Of a stretch of DNA of 64,000 nucleotides, positions 46,469 to 58,082 are shown piece after piece (position 1 is the first letter of the stretch; every line of letters starts with the position of its first letter). The notes below the pieces were generated by a model. The model was not told the origin of the DNA. It saw nothing but the letters and a program-made list of their open reading frames with translations, and ran no database searches. A program made the position numbers and the translations under genes. This DNA is from Metopolophium dirhodum (Eukaryota; Arthropoda; Insecta; Hemiptera; Aphididae), in NCBI RefSeq assembly GCF_019925205.1, contig NC_083568.1:8182393-8246392 (forward strand). The letters are read 5' to 3'.

Positions 46469-47746
46469 ATACAGTGTGATCACGATTTTAGGTACCACTG
46501 AATATCTCAGATGGGTTACTTTGTATTGAAATTGGGTTTTCAGGAGGTGATAGGGAGCACTTAAATACATATTTTCAGACCAGTTTCAAATTTTTAGCTC
46601 ACTCGGTACGCGCATGCGCAATATAACTTACTTTTTTTTTAACGGCAACCCCAGTTTTTTTCTGCAGATTCGGGTAGAGTATTTTTTTTTAAACGTTTAT
46701 TGTACAAAAAGTTTTTTTCTATTTTCAAAACGGCCCAAGTTAGAGTAAGTCAAAAATTGGATTTATGCATAATTCGTGTTTAATGATATTTTCATTTATA
46801 ACCACTGGAAATAATAAAATAAGTGCCAATTAAATGTTTAATTTACTTATCTGTTTATCTGTTTTCAAAGTCTTAGCAAGCGCATGCGATTGTTTAAGGT
46901 TAGTCGTTTGGTTTGGAGGTAGGCGAGTTTTTCAAATAATAATTTAATAATACTGTATTGGTCACTAGATTGAATATCTCGAGTATGTGATAATTTTTGT
47001 TTAGTAAACTGCTATAATTGGATTACAATTTTAAGTATTTTTATAGTTTAATTTAATTTTATTTTAAAATAGCTCTAATATAAGATACGATAAGTAGGTA
47101 ATGTAATTATTAAAGTATTTAAATAAAGGTATTCATTAGTTTGATGAAAAATAAAATTTTACTTTTACTCTGTAGCTAGACTCGTACAAAGTGTGTGCGA
47201 TATCCGTTATGTCTGGTTATTAAGTGCTTCTATAAACTTCGAACAATTCATTTGATAAATGTATTTTATACATTTTATTTTTATTATAATATTACTATTA
47301 CTATTATCATTATAAGTTATAACTATTTTGCTGTACATTTAATTAATACAGTTGACAAAATATCATACACTAAAAATAATGTTTAGTTATTTCACACTTA
47401 CATTTCCAATGGTTTTAAATAAAAATATCATTAAACACGAATTATGCATAAATCCAATTTTTGACTTACTCTAACTTGGGCCGTTTTGAAAATAGAAAAA
47501 AACTTTTTGTACAATAAACGTTTAAAAAAAAATACTCTACCCGAATCTACAGAAAAAAACTGGGGTTGCCGTTAAAAAAAAAGTAAGTTGTATTGCACAT
47601 GCGCGTACCGAGTGAGCTAAAAATTTGAAACTGGTATGAAAATATGTATTTAAGTGCTCCCTATCACCTCCCGAAAACCCTATTTCAATACAAGGTCACC
47701 CATCTGAGATATTCAGTGGTACCTAATATCGTGATCACACTGTATA
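46469..47746. mobile_element. non-autonomous DNA transposon with about 340-bp terminal inverted repeats
   Basis: The left end ATACAGTGTGATCACGAT and right end ATCGTGATCACACTGTAT are exact reverse complements. The arms (about 46471-46812 and 47400-47746) stay highly similar throughout, sharing for example 'GGTACCACTGAATATCTCAG', 'CGAGTGAGCTAAAAATTTG' and 'TCGGGTAGAGTATTTTTTTT' in opposite orientation. About 590 bp of unique AT-rich sequence lies between. No transposase frame. Read-through RNA could form a long hairpin. Confidence 0.85.
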
Positions 47747-48059
47747 TGTTTAAATATTTTGATTGCTAACACATATTTCAACAGGTACCTGGGGTATCTC
47801 AATATCTTTTTGGTCCAAACATTTTACTTTTAACTATTTACCCACTTAGACTTATACAGAGGGAAACACATGTGTCCAATACTAAAATATTTAGGCATTA
47901 ATTATAATTTATAAACACTGGACTTCTATACAGATTTCTGAAAGAAATTATTATTTATATATAAGTTTATTAGTTGATGATGTCTAGGGGGCCATGGCCC
48001 TATTCCAAAACGCCGCACTTGGTACTTTAAAAAAGTAGTTTTAAAAAATAAAATCATTC

Positions 48060-48880
48060 AAATGTTTTCTATATCAGAAGAAAAATTAGGATGGTGATCA
48101 GACAAACTTAAATAAATTACTACTAACTTTTGTACTCCAGCAACACTTTCAATAGGGTTGATCGTTTCAAAGTCATCAAAATACAGAGAAAAGGGAATTA
48201 GAATTTGATCAAACTGTGTAAGCTTTTCTTTCAACATTTGGGTTTAGATAAAATTATAATTTCCGTTTAATATATTTTCTGAATCTTTCAAAGAGGTATA
48301 ATAAACATTTATTTGGTAACTCAATTTCTCTAGCTTTTATTCGAGCTTTTAATATATTTTATTTCTAGAAATTATTTAATAATAATATCTCCTCTTTGGA
48401 GTGAATCATTGGATCTATAATAAACTACAATATTATTTAGTGGTTGGATTAATGTACCTAAGATGAATATGCTTGTAATTTTTGATATTTGGTATTTAAA
48501 TTACTGAAAAAATACACACTGTGTATATACTTAACATTGATGGAATCACCAGTTTTCATCCTACCTCAGCTTCAGCCTTCAATGGAAAAAATATATCATT
48601 TAAAAATATTGGCATATCATTCATAATACTGGGACATTTTTTTTTGGTAGCCCTGACTCATTTTACTATTTTGACAATAATTCTACTACTTTGATAAACA
48701 CAAATGTTTCATAATTGTCAGTAAACAGTTTCAATGTTAATAGATTCATTTAACATATCATCATTAATTGCAATATTAATAATAGATGTATTAGACATAT
48801 GGAAATCATTAGGTACTGTTAGATAATATACAAAAATGTAATACATAGTTTAACTGTAGTGTTTTTTCTTTCCAACTATA
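48060..48880 (-). pseudogene. degenerate transposon-derived coding fragment
   Basis: The minus strand of 48091-48243 reads 'QMLKEKLTQFDQILIPFSLY', then 'FDDFETINPIESVAGVQK' and 'LVVIYLSLSDHHP'. This resembles the 'LYFDDFE.NNPLGSHAG..K' block of multicopy transposon-derived proteins in insects and fish. Upstream on that strand (to about 48880) only frame-broken pieces such as 'SNTSIINIAINDDMLNES' can be seen. The family assignment is from memory and tentative. Confidence 0.4.
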
Positions 48881-49483
48881 ATACAGACCCGACAAATTAA
48901 ATAATTTTAATTCTAATCAAAATAGTTTATTTTTATTTGTACTATATTGAATCTTATGCTGTAAGTATAATATAACATTTTTTTTTTATGGTTTTTTAAA
49001 ACGACAAAAGTTTTTAATGACATTTATTCAGTAATAACTTTTATAAAAAATACTTAGATTTTAACAAGTACCAACCCATTTAAAAATTCTCATAAAATCT
49101 TTTTAAAAAGTTTATACTTTTTGAATTTAAATTGTTTTTTTACAACTAGTTCAACTTTACTACATTGACTGCCGCGTGACTACCAGTGGTCATCTGTAAT
49201 TTTCAAATTGTATACCTTTACAGCCCCCAAAGTTGATTATTACTACCACGCCACATGACCGCCAGCGGCAATACTATGTCAAATTTATATTTTAGACTAA
49301 TTTTTCAGATAATGGAAAATAAATTAAAATTATCATTAGTTTATCATAGAAAAATGTTATAAAAAATAAATTTATTTGATCCAGATTAAATAGGTAATGC
49401 GTAAAACAAACATTATGAGTTACAAATTATAATTGAATATGCTGATTCTTTAATATAGAACTGGAATCTAAGCTACGTTAAGA

Positions 49484-49968
49484 TCATTATACAGGGTTGG
49501 AAAAAACCCGGTTTTTTTAAATAAAACCCAACTGGGGTTTTTTGTAGAATTATTCAAGGGTGGGTTTAAATTGGTTTTATTTAAAAAAAAACCATTTAAA
49601 CCCATAGTAAAATCCTCAAAAAAATTAATTTTGTTTTTAATTTTAAATCCTTTTTATAAATATTTTAATACAACTACTACCTATTTCCTAAAAGTTTTAT
49701 CATTTAGTCTAATAAATAAATTAGGTAAGATTTTATATTATGTTTAGAAGTTGGAATATAGGTGGGTTTTAATTTATTATTAAGTACAGTACCTTTTGGC
49801 TTTCAATAACTACTATTGTCTAAATTGGCGACTGCCAGTGTATGGTTTTCACCTTCAATAAGAGTTAAGAAAAATATTTTAAAAATCTAAAAAAAAGTGT
49901 TTAATAATTAAAAATAATAGAATGGATTTTTTTGGGCTGGGCTTTTTTTAGCCAACCCTGTCATTATA
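49484..49968. mobile_element. hAT non-autonomous element with perfect 8-bp target duplication
   Basis: The element 49492-49960 (469 bp) starts CAGGGTTGGAAAAAACCCGG and ends GGGCTTTTTTTAGCCAACCCTG-like, with inverted outer CAGGGTTGG/CCAACCCTG. It is flanked on both sides by TCATTATA (49484-49491 and 49961-49968), the 8-bp duplication expected of hAT insertion. Interior runs of GGTTT/AAACC are partly palindromic. No coding frame. Confidence 0.85.
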
Positions 49969-50612
49969 TGATACATGCACATTATATGTGTGCTTTTATG
50001 TAGGTAACTAAATGCTAATTTGCTATAGCTTAAAAGCTAGGTTTCTTAAAAAACTTTTCATCGGTTTATTAATTCATTTTTTCTGATTATAGCCTAATAA
50101 AGTTATTAATAATAATTAAAAACATATTCATTTTTTATTTTTGGTTTATAATATAAATAGGTAATACAAAATTTAAATACTATAGTAATACACTTATACC
50201 TAATAAGTGTTCAAAGATTTATTGTGTATGGTTGTAATACATACACATATAGCGGCTATATGTATTATAGCAAAATAGGTACTACATAATTAATAGCTAT
50301 ACATACCAATATAATAAATATATTGTGTGAATAATAACAATATTATACATTTATGATGAACTTATTTAAAGTAAGATTCCCTATATAGATCTGTCATGTG
50401 CTGTATTTATATATTGATGTCTTATATAATTTGGAAAATCAAATAAAAAATTATCAATAATGCCCCCATATAGGATAGTTGTAATTTAAATATTTTAATA
50501 ATACCTATACTACTTATACTAACAAGTAATAACCACGTGGTACAATGGTAGATACTATACGCTATACATTTACGGTCATCTGTGAATTGTCTTAGTTTAT
50601 AGTGGTACTCAC

Positions 50613-50801
50613 TTGGGGATAAGTCTTGTGAATTAAGCCTTTAAGTTGTTCGTAGCCTTTCGTGTTCACTTCGTCTAGGAGTGGACAGACTGCGTCATCA
50701 TAGTTATGGAACGGCGAGTTATGGTAGTGATTTTTCAAAAGTACAGCAGCATGCGTGGTAAACTTTGACGTACTGATGGTACTACCTTGTGAGGACATCA
50801 T
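50613..50801 (-). CDS. possible first coding exon of an unidentified gene
   Basis: An open frame of 63 codons from ATGATG at 50801 to a good donor (CCCCAA|GTGAGT, intron starting at 50612). It starts 'MMSSQGSTISTSKFTTHA' and contains 'LLKNHYHNSPFHNYDDAV' and 'DEVNTKGYEQLKGLIHK'. Base composition is less AT-biased than the surroundings, and the amino-acid mix looks like a real soluble protein. I do not recognise the family and found no following exon on the minus strand down to 48.9 kb. It could also be a retained fragment or chance frame. Confidence 0.4.
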
Positions 50802-50829
50802 CTTCGTTTGAATCACTCCAGATCCTGTA

Positions 50830-52030
50830 CGAGCGGTGAGTTAACTAATGAAAAATCACAAAGTATTGATAAAATAACACATCACCAATGAATGTCCGAT
50901 TCATGCGTTTAAAAGGCACTATGGAAGATATCCACTTGTGAAGAAGTAAGAAGCTGTGGAATGGATGAAAAACCTGGATTTGGAGCTGTAACATGACCCC
51001 TATATTGACCGTATACCGGGAAAAGGATTATGGAATAATTGAAGAACTTCTGCTCTATATTATGTAAATAATTTATTTGTATTTATTTATGTGTTCATTT
51101 ATTTTTGAGTTTTATCCCTGATGACCATTTTGAAATTTAATACATGTTATATATTTTTATATTTTAAGTGTTTCTGGTGCTGCCGACGGACGCCATACGA
51201 AATAAATAAATAATTGATAAATAACAAACCAGTGTACACTGTATAGTTAAATACATCAACCAATATTTAGGGTGTGTTTGAACTTTTGAAGGACTTGACG
51301 ATTTCACACAATCACACTTGAACAACATACCTAGGTACCTAAATAGGTACTAAATATTAATACCTATCTCCCGGATTGTACTTCTTGTATATTATTTACA
51401 TAGACTTCTATAATATATTAATATATAAAGTATTATAGAAGTCTGTGATTATTTATAATCGTTCGCTTACCATATAGACGAACTGGCCGACTGATTCTTG
51501 TCACGCACAACGCACCGACTAGGACTTCGGTCCCCGGAGACTCGTACAATGCGAACATGCGATCTGGACTGGATGATGGTTAATGGATTTTGTATTTTAG
51601 TTAGCCGGCTCAGAGGTTGTACCTACACTTGTATATTATAATATTATAGTTTGTAGTGTTTGAAACTTGAAAAGCTTGTAGCTAATTATACTGCGTTTAT
51701 GCATCAAACAACAATAACCTACGGGAACACATGCTCCTGCACTCTGCAGTTCTGCCGTTCTGCGCACGTCGGCGGCAAAAGCTGTCTGTTGCACGCGCTC
51801 TTATTATTCCAACCATAATACAACATACTATTCACAGGCATGCGCCCAGGCACCCCCGGACCCTTCACCAAAAAACACAAGGGCCCTAATTATCAAAAAA
51901 TAATAATAGCCCTAATTATTAAATTTAAAGTCTTGAAAAATCCAATTATTATAAAACACTAAAACAGTAGTGTTTTTATTTCTTCGAAAAGATAAGAAGT
52001 TCTATCGAGTATCGAACAGAATCGTGTGTT
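50830..52030. other. non-coding region with hairpin and CpG-richer segment
   Basis: No gene recognised. 51402-51444 forms a hairpin with perfect 14-bp arms (AGACTTCTATAATA). 51465-51590 and 51715-51800 are richer in CpG than the surroundings and could be a promoter for the minus-strand exon at 50613-50801; that link is speculative. Confidence 0.35.
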
Positions 52031-52032
52031 GT

Positions 52033-52130
52033 ATGCATCGAGATAGATAAACACATGGCTAAATATATATTTAGCCATGGATAAACAATACCACTGTATT
52101 GACTGTATTGTTTATCTATCTTGATGGTTG
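52033..52130. repeat. nested palindrome / foldback
   Basis: A perfect 26-bp palindrome CATGGCTAAATAT|ATATTTAGCCATG lies at 52054-52079. The 18-bp sequence just left of it (52036-52053) matches the inverse of 52109-52126 at 17 of 18 positions. GATAAACAATA (from about 52079) pairs with TATTGTTTATC (about 52106). Several alternative hairpins are thus overlaid within 100 bp, 50 bp from the MITE at 52177. Confidence 0.8.
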
Positions 52131-52176
52131 TACAATAATATTATAATTATTGTAATTATTGGTCTACTGATAACAA

Positions 52177-52606
52177 TTAAGAGGATGGCAGCGCACCATA
52201 TTTTGTTCTCTCTCTCTGGCCCACGCGCAACATGACAGAACGCATTTATGCAGAATTGTTTTTTCTATGTTTTTAAGTAATCTTAGAGTAAAATCATCCA
52301 TTACAAAAAAGATAGAGAATAATATTTTAGAGGGAATGACATTGATTTTATAATTTATTGTTATCTGACTTTGTATTTAACTTTCGAAATAAACAAAAAA
52401 ATTTAAATGATATTTAAATTGTTTTGAAACAATATTTAGACAAATCTATAGGTCATTCTTTCAAAAATATTATCCTCTATCTTTTATGTAATGGGTGATT
52501 TTACTCTAAGATTACTTAAAAACATAGAAAAAACGATTCTGCATAAATATCTATGATGCGCGTGGGCCAGAAAGAGAAAACAAATATTGCGCTGACATCC
52601 TCTTAA
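52177..52606. mobile_element. 430-bp MITE with about 150-bp inverted repeats and TTAA ends
   Basis: Starts TTAAGAGGATGGCAGCGCA and ends GCGCTGACATCCTCTTAA. The arms (52177-52335 and about 52455-52606) match in reverse along the 'GGCCCACGCG', 'TTTTTAAGTAATCTTAGAG' and 'AGATAGAG' segments. TTAA at each end fits a TTAA-targeting transposase (piggyBac or Kolobok). The short minus-strand frame at 52484-52681 crosses the right end and is not a gene. Confidence 0.8.
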
Positions 52607-53455
52607 ACTGGTAAGCAAATTCAGGGGAGGCGTAGTAAACAAGCCAACCCCGCGTAGCGTACCTCGCCTACGTGACAGCAAACGTTTTCCACTGATATAT
52701 CTGTGACTTTTCCGAATACGGGTGTAATAACGTAGAATTATGATAAATACAAATACGACTCCTGTCGAAAGTTATATTAAAATAGTAAAAGTTAGAGTAG
52801 TAAAATTACGCTATTACCTTCCTCCAGGTGTTCGGAGGGCTCTCGAGATCGTGTATTCGAGAATTAGATCAAATACACCGTACAATATAATTTTATGGAA
52901 AAAAAGCACATAGAATGTATTAACTGCAATCAACACAAAATATTATATTATATGCCTTACGTCCTGATTCGCAGTTGTTTGTAGATAATGTTGTAGGAGT
53001 TATAGGTTTAAGATAAAGCAAAGTAATACTTCAAATACACAAATTGAATTAAAGAACGCACTGATTATTGCTCGCATAAGGAGTCCAGTTGTCGCTCGTT
53101 GAAATCGGTTTCTTTGGGACTTGAGAGGTTGTTACTCTGGTGGTTGGTGCTCATGCACTGATTTAAGGGACGGTACGCGAGGATGCTGACCAGAGAGTGG
53201 TGACGGCATTATCAAAAAGTTATCGTGGGCCTGGGAACTAGATTATTCTTTGGCGTCAGCATAAAATAAAGTCACACACATCCTTCGTAATATCGTTATG
53301 AGTGCGTGCCGATATCTTAATAGTCGTTGTTAATGGTTTTATTTGATGCGACCGATTTCTACAAGCGGCAGTCTGGCCGTTGTTTATTATTCTGTGACAT
53401 TTTAGTTTATTATAATGGTGTGTGAGCATATCATTACACGGGTAAACAAGGATAT

Positions 53456-54337
53456 ACTATACCCAGTGCCGCAACTACGCCAATTTGGGCCCGTGTGTAA
53501 ATAAAATGAATGGGCCCCCCTCCCTTACTTTTGAAAATTGAAAAATTAATCTATCGACTATTGTAAAATTAATTTTTCCAAATTTGAAAACATACTTTGG
53601 AATTTTGAGTTTTTACTCGTACAAAATAATGTTAACATAATTAAAACGCGTAGGTACCTAAGTATTTACAAATAAATAAATGTAATAATTTGTAGCCTTT
53701 TTTATTCATTTTAAATATAAATAATTATCAAATTACAAATAAATTGAATATAAGTACCATACGTTAACACTTAACAGTCAATTAGAAACTCAAAAATAAA
53801 TACTGTACTCACTTAAACAAATTATGGCTATCATTTATTTATTATTTTATACATTTAATTATTCAAATAAATATCGCAACTAAGTTTTCACATACGTTAT
53901 CGAAATGGATAGCTTATTGACCGACTACTGCAAAACACCGACCGTAGAAGACCCGTCTTTTGAACGTGCAATATAAAATGTGTTTTTCTCGCATAACAAA
54001 AATAGGCACCAATAATTGAAACGCGTAAGCACACTCACACTAAACCGGTCAAAATGCGCGTTCCTTCGCACTTTAATCAATTGCAACCAGACTTTTTAAT
54101 TTCGGTTTTACAGTCCGCAAAAGAAACGTTGATGTATGATAATGTTGTGTTCAAAACCAAACCGATCTATTGTTCAATCTTTACTAGTCATTATTATTAT
54201 AACAAAATGGTTTTATTTTTTTCTTTCTATATATTTTTAAATTTTTATCATTGGGCCCCCCATCATGGGTTGGTGCCCCGGGCCCGTGTGTTTAACACAC
54301 ACTCAACACACCCGGTTATTGCGGCACTGCATATACC
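53456..54337. mobile_element. hAT-like non-autonomous element
   Basis: The element 53464-54329 begins CAGTGCCGCAACTACGCC and ends GGTTATTGCGGCACTG; CAGTGCCGCAA is inverted at the ends. Flanks ACTATACC (53456-53463) and CATATACC (54330-54337) agree at 6 of 8 positions, consistent with an aged 8-bp hAT duplication. Subterminal GGGCCCGTGTGT occurs near both ends. No transposase; the 109-codon frame at 54054 lies inside and has no recognisable domain. Confidence 0.7.
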
Positions 54338-55019
54338 TAACATCATGACATCATGTTGGTTTACAGGCTGTTTTGATATTTGAAAGTTTAGATCAGAAGC
54401 TGTAAGTGCAGTGAAAATTAATTATAGTATATTAATATTTGCTATTGATGACAAAACTGTACTGTTCCGCAGTGGCGCACGCTCAAAAATAAATATGCTA
54501 ATTCCATATTCTTATATTCTATAATATAATCTATATTGGCTAATAGACTAATGGCTATAGCCTATAATTATTCGATAGTTTATTTTACATATTTTTATAT
54601 GTAGTAGAATTTTTATGTTGTAAATATTTTGTAGCAAAGGGGTCCACCCACACACCTACCAAAAAAATCAGGGGTAGCAACTGCTACCCTTGAACCCTCC
54701 AGTGTTTGCCACCGCTGTTCTGTGTATGAAAGCTTAAGGTATTGGTTTACTTCACCAGCTTCAAAGATTTGAATTTCTTTTAGGCTTGCATCATATGGAA
54801 CCAATTTTGAAAATTATTTTAAAAGTAAGTCCAGGACTTCAGTCTCCTTAACTTGATCTATTAACAGCTATTAATTCTATTCAAGCACTTAAAAGTTCAT
54901 TACCTAATATTTATGAGAAATGATACATTTTTTAAAAACATTTTTGAAGAAGTTACTACAAAATCTACTGATTTAAATATTCCTAACGTTAAAAGTGACT
55001 GAGGTTAGATAAAAATCAT

Positions 55020-55740
55020 TCTAATCAATTTTTTATGATTCCAAGTGTATGGTGAACTCAGATGTTTCTGTATTTAATCCGTTTTCCTACATTAACAAAA
55101 AAAAAGGTGGGCAAGTGGGTGTCGCTCTACTGTAGGTTACAATTGGGTCACTGTAATGGATTGTATTAAAATTCACTGAAATAATATCATTGAGTAAGAA
55201 AAATGTTTCTGAATGAAGACGGTCAGTCGACAGTCAGCCTATGATATATTATTAATTATTACAATGAATAATGATATATTACTAAGTATATTTGAATATT
55301 TGATGATATTATTGCGAATAAAGTAATTTATACAGTAAATATGTAATTAACATGGATACTTGTTTTTAATTTTCAATCCTTATAGCTATAAAAGTTGAAC
55401 ACTATACATTTTTAACTTCAAATTAATTTTAAATTAGATACATTTTGTCAAAATTCTAAGTTAAATTAATATTTGTAAAATAAATTGTGCCTATGTATTT
55501 TTAATATTTTTCAACTGTTATTGTAGCAATAGGTATATCAGGAGCCTTGTATTAAATTTCCACGCTTTGGGGCCCGACAAATAACATTTTATAGATATTT
55601 GTAGAAAAAGAAACTAAAAAAATTGAAATTTGAAACTGTCCGCAAACAGCTCAAATCTTTTACTTCTCTACATCGCGAGTCGGCCAGTCGGGCAAATTAA
55701 TTTCCAAATTTTACCACTGTGCAATTCGACTATTGAGCTT
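55020..55740. repeat. degraded partial copy of the 22131-23936 element
   Basis: The block with 'GTGGGTGTCGCTCTACTGTA' and 'GGGTCACTGTAATGGAT' near 55110-55165, and the following 'CGGTCAGTC' and 'AGTTGAACA' motifs, parallel 22355-22590 in the same order with many changes. Terminal repeats were not found, so this is an internal relic. Confidence 0.6.
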
Positions 55741-55801
55741 TGCTCTATAGACGTTTTTTGAGGTTATTTAATTATAGTACTTTACTAATTTATTAAAATA
55801 A

Positions 55802-55870
55802 TCTTCGACCATATAAACTAACTAATATAATATAATATATTACAAACCAACTAGTTTATATGGTCGAAGA
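55802..55870. repeat. hairpin with perfect 19-bp arms
   Basis: TCTTCGACCATATAAACTA at 55802-55820 is the exact inverse of 55852-55870, with an AT-rich 31-bp loop. It lies about 500 bp upstream of the NF-YB start codon. No transposon ends recognised. Confidence 0.8.
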
Positions 55871-56199
55871 AAATAATATAATAATGCAGTCCATAAAAAT
55901 AATCCCGAGAAACATAATATGAATAACATGACAAATAAAATTTAATTTGTCATGATGAACAAGTTCTTAACCTCAAAATACGTCTAACCGGCAGCCGCGC
56001 TTTTACGGCAACTCGGGAAACGTTTTTGCCTCATAAAGGAATTAATATTGTAATAGGCGGGAGGGTAGGACGTTGTCCGACCTTATCTTCTAAGACCGTG
56101 TTTTCGATTGTGGTAATTGTGATAACAACAACAACAATAACTATTAACTCTTTTGATTGACTGATTAATAGTTCGTATTTACTATTTTCCGACTTGGGT

Positions 56200-56376
56200 A
56201 TTTACGTCGTGCACCGCAGAGTCGCAGAGTCTAGTTAGATATTCGCGACGAGTATTCCAATTGTTTTATCTGTTGAGCACGTCGTACTTGGAACATTGCT
56301 GTTAGGTGCGTAGTAGGTATTTTTTTATCGACCAGTGAATTTCGTAGTAGCCGTCCAATCTTGACTCGATCTAACG
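56200..56376 (+). promoter_or_regulatory. Nf-YB: NF-YB promoter / 5' leader with CCAAT motifs
   Basis: This is the less AT-rich stretch before the NF-YB ATG. CCAAT occurs at 56257-56261 and 56355-56359. The transcription start is unknown, so the motifs may lie in promoter or leader. NF-Y binds CCAAT, which would allow self-regulation, but two CCAAT pentamers are not strong evidence. Confidence 0.35.
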
Positions 56377-58082
56377 ATGAACAGCAGCGACAGTGATGAT
56401 CTGACCGAAGAATTTTTAACAGACGACCATCAAAATTTCTTATCCCAAGGTTAGTGTGCCAAATAAATACATGTACCTACACGCTACGATATTATAATCA
56501 GGTATTACTTAGGTTACCCGTGGAAAGGTTTATTACCTACTTGTATTTCTGATTTCTATGGGGTTTAAGTGGTGTGGAGTCGATAATATTTTAAATATGA
56601 TTTGTATTTGTATGATACATTTGTTAGTTAATCCCGGCAACTTTTCAATTAAAATGTTTAAACATTAAATGTTCACATGTATAAAATTACATGTTAATTT
56701 TATTATTAACTGCCTATATTAAATCACAAGCTGTATGACGACAGGTACTCCTCACAACACTATACAGACTCCAAATATTTTCAGTTTTAAAACTCCTATT
56801 AAAAGCTGAACAGTTCGGAATCAATGCCGAGATATATATAAAAAATATATTTTAGATACCTATCGACATTTCAGTATAATATAAATACTGTCTGGCAAAT
56901 TATTGTAAATTAGTATACCAATCAATCAGTATAATATTAAAAACCGAACTAAACAATACAATTTATGATAAAATGTTAGTAATTATAGCATATCTATCAG
57001 TAATTAAACTTTATTACAAAATCCCACTTGTTAGATTATCAAGACTATAATTTCTGTAAGCCAGTCTTTGAATGAAATCATTAACATACTTTTATAATTT
57101 TAATTCTTACCCGAAACGTTTATGTATCATAATATTACACAAATTCATTTGTATTTGGTCAAAAAGCAATTTGTAATAGGTATGCTAAAATATAATATAT
57201 TCATCCTGTGAATACTTAATAAACCCAAGTTACATAAAATATGTTAACATCTGTTATTTCCAGTTAGTATATATTTCCACTTGGCCGTTTTAGATTTTAC
57301 GGTTTGATAATTTAATTTTTTTAGGACAAGATACACAAGATGGCGTGGAAATGGTAACATTGGACAATACAGATGACTCATCAAATCAAGGAGAAGTGTA
57401 TGAACTTAAATTTGGCAAACCACTTCGAGAACAAGACAGATTCCTTCCTATTGCAAATATTGCAAAAATTATGAAAAAATCTATACCAGATGGTGGAAAG
57501 GTTTGTTTATAAATTTACAATATTATATTGCATACTAACAAGTAACAATATTAATTACTATAGATTGCAAAAGATGCTCGAGAATGTGTACAAGAATGTG
57601 TTTCGGAATTTATAAGTTTCATAACCAGTGAAGCTAGTGACAGATGTTTCCAAGAAAAACGTAAAACTATTAACGGAGAAGATATTCTTTATGCAATGTC
57701 TAATTTAGGTTTTGACAATTACGTAGAACCCTTAAAGCTGTATTTGCAAAAATATAGAGAGGTAATATTATATTTGCTCCCTGTCTTAAAAATAATATAA
57801 TAATATGTTAATACATAATATTGAAATGTTTAAAGGCCACAAAGGGAGACAAATCAATTGGAATTGAAGAACTGTCGGATGATGTGTTTTGTAAGTTTTT
57901 TGTCTCGTTAAATTTCCCCTGACTTACTTATGTGTTGTACAATATTAATATAATTTATTTATTATTTTGTTTATTTATTTATAGCCAACGACACAAATTA
58001 TACAAAAATATTTGGGCAAAACAGTCAAAGTGAATCTGTCATTTACTATCAAGATCCAATTCAACAATTCCACATAGTATAG
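56377..58082 (+). CDS. Nf-YB: nuclear transcription factor Y subunit beta (NF-YB)
   Basis: NF-YB pairs with NF-YC through a histone fold; with NF-YA the trimer binds CCAAT boxes in RNA polymerase II promoters in the nucleus. Five exons (56377-56449, 57325-57500, 57564-57761, 57836-57890, 57985-58082) join to 600 nt, 199 residues, near the usual length of animal NF-YB (about 205). The ATG at 56377 is the first in frame and gives an acidic N-terminus 'MNSSDSDDLTEEFLTDD'. The conserved core starts at about residue 58: 'REQDRFLPIANIAKIMKKSI', 'GKIAKDARECVQECVSEFIS', 'FITSEASDRC', 'EKRKTINGEDILYAM' and 'LGFDNYVEPLKLYLQKYRE', which are the histone-fold helices. The tail 'SVIYYQDPIQQFHIV' ends at TAG 58080-58082. 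All splice sites are GT-AG and no residue of the core looks damaged. Confidence 0.96.

Noticed and set aside
54054..54383. 109-codon plus-strand frame
   Set aside because: Lies almost entirely in the hAT-like element 53464-54329 and reads through its terminus; no recognised domain.
54613..54804. 63-codon minus-strand frame
   Set aside because: Lies in repeat-like sequence with internal palindromes (GGGTAGCAACTGCTACCC); no domain and no splice context.
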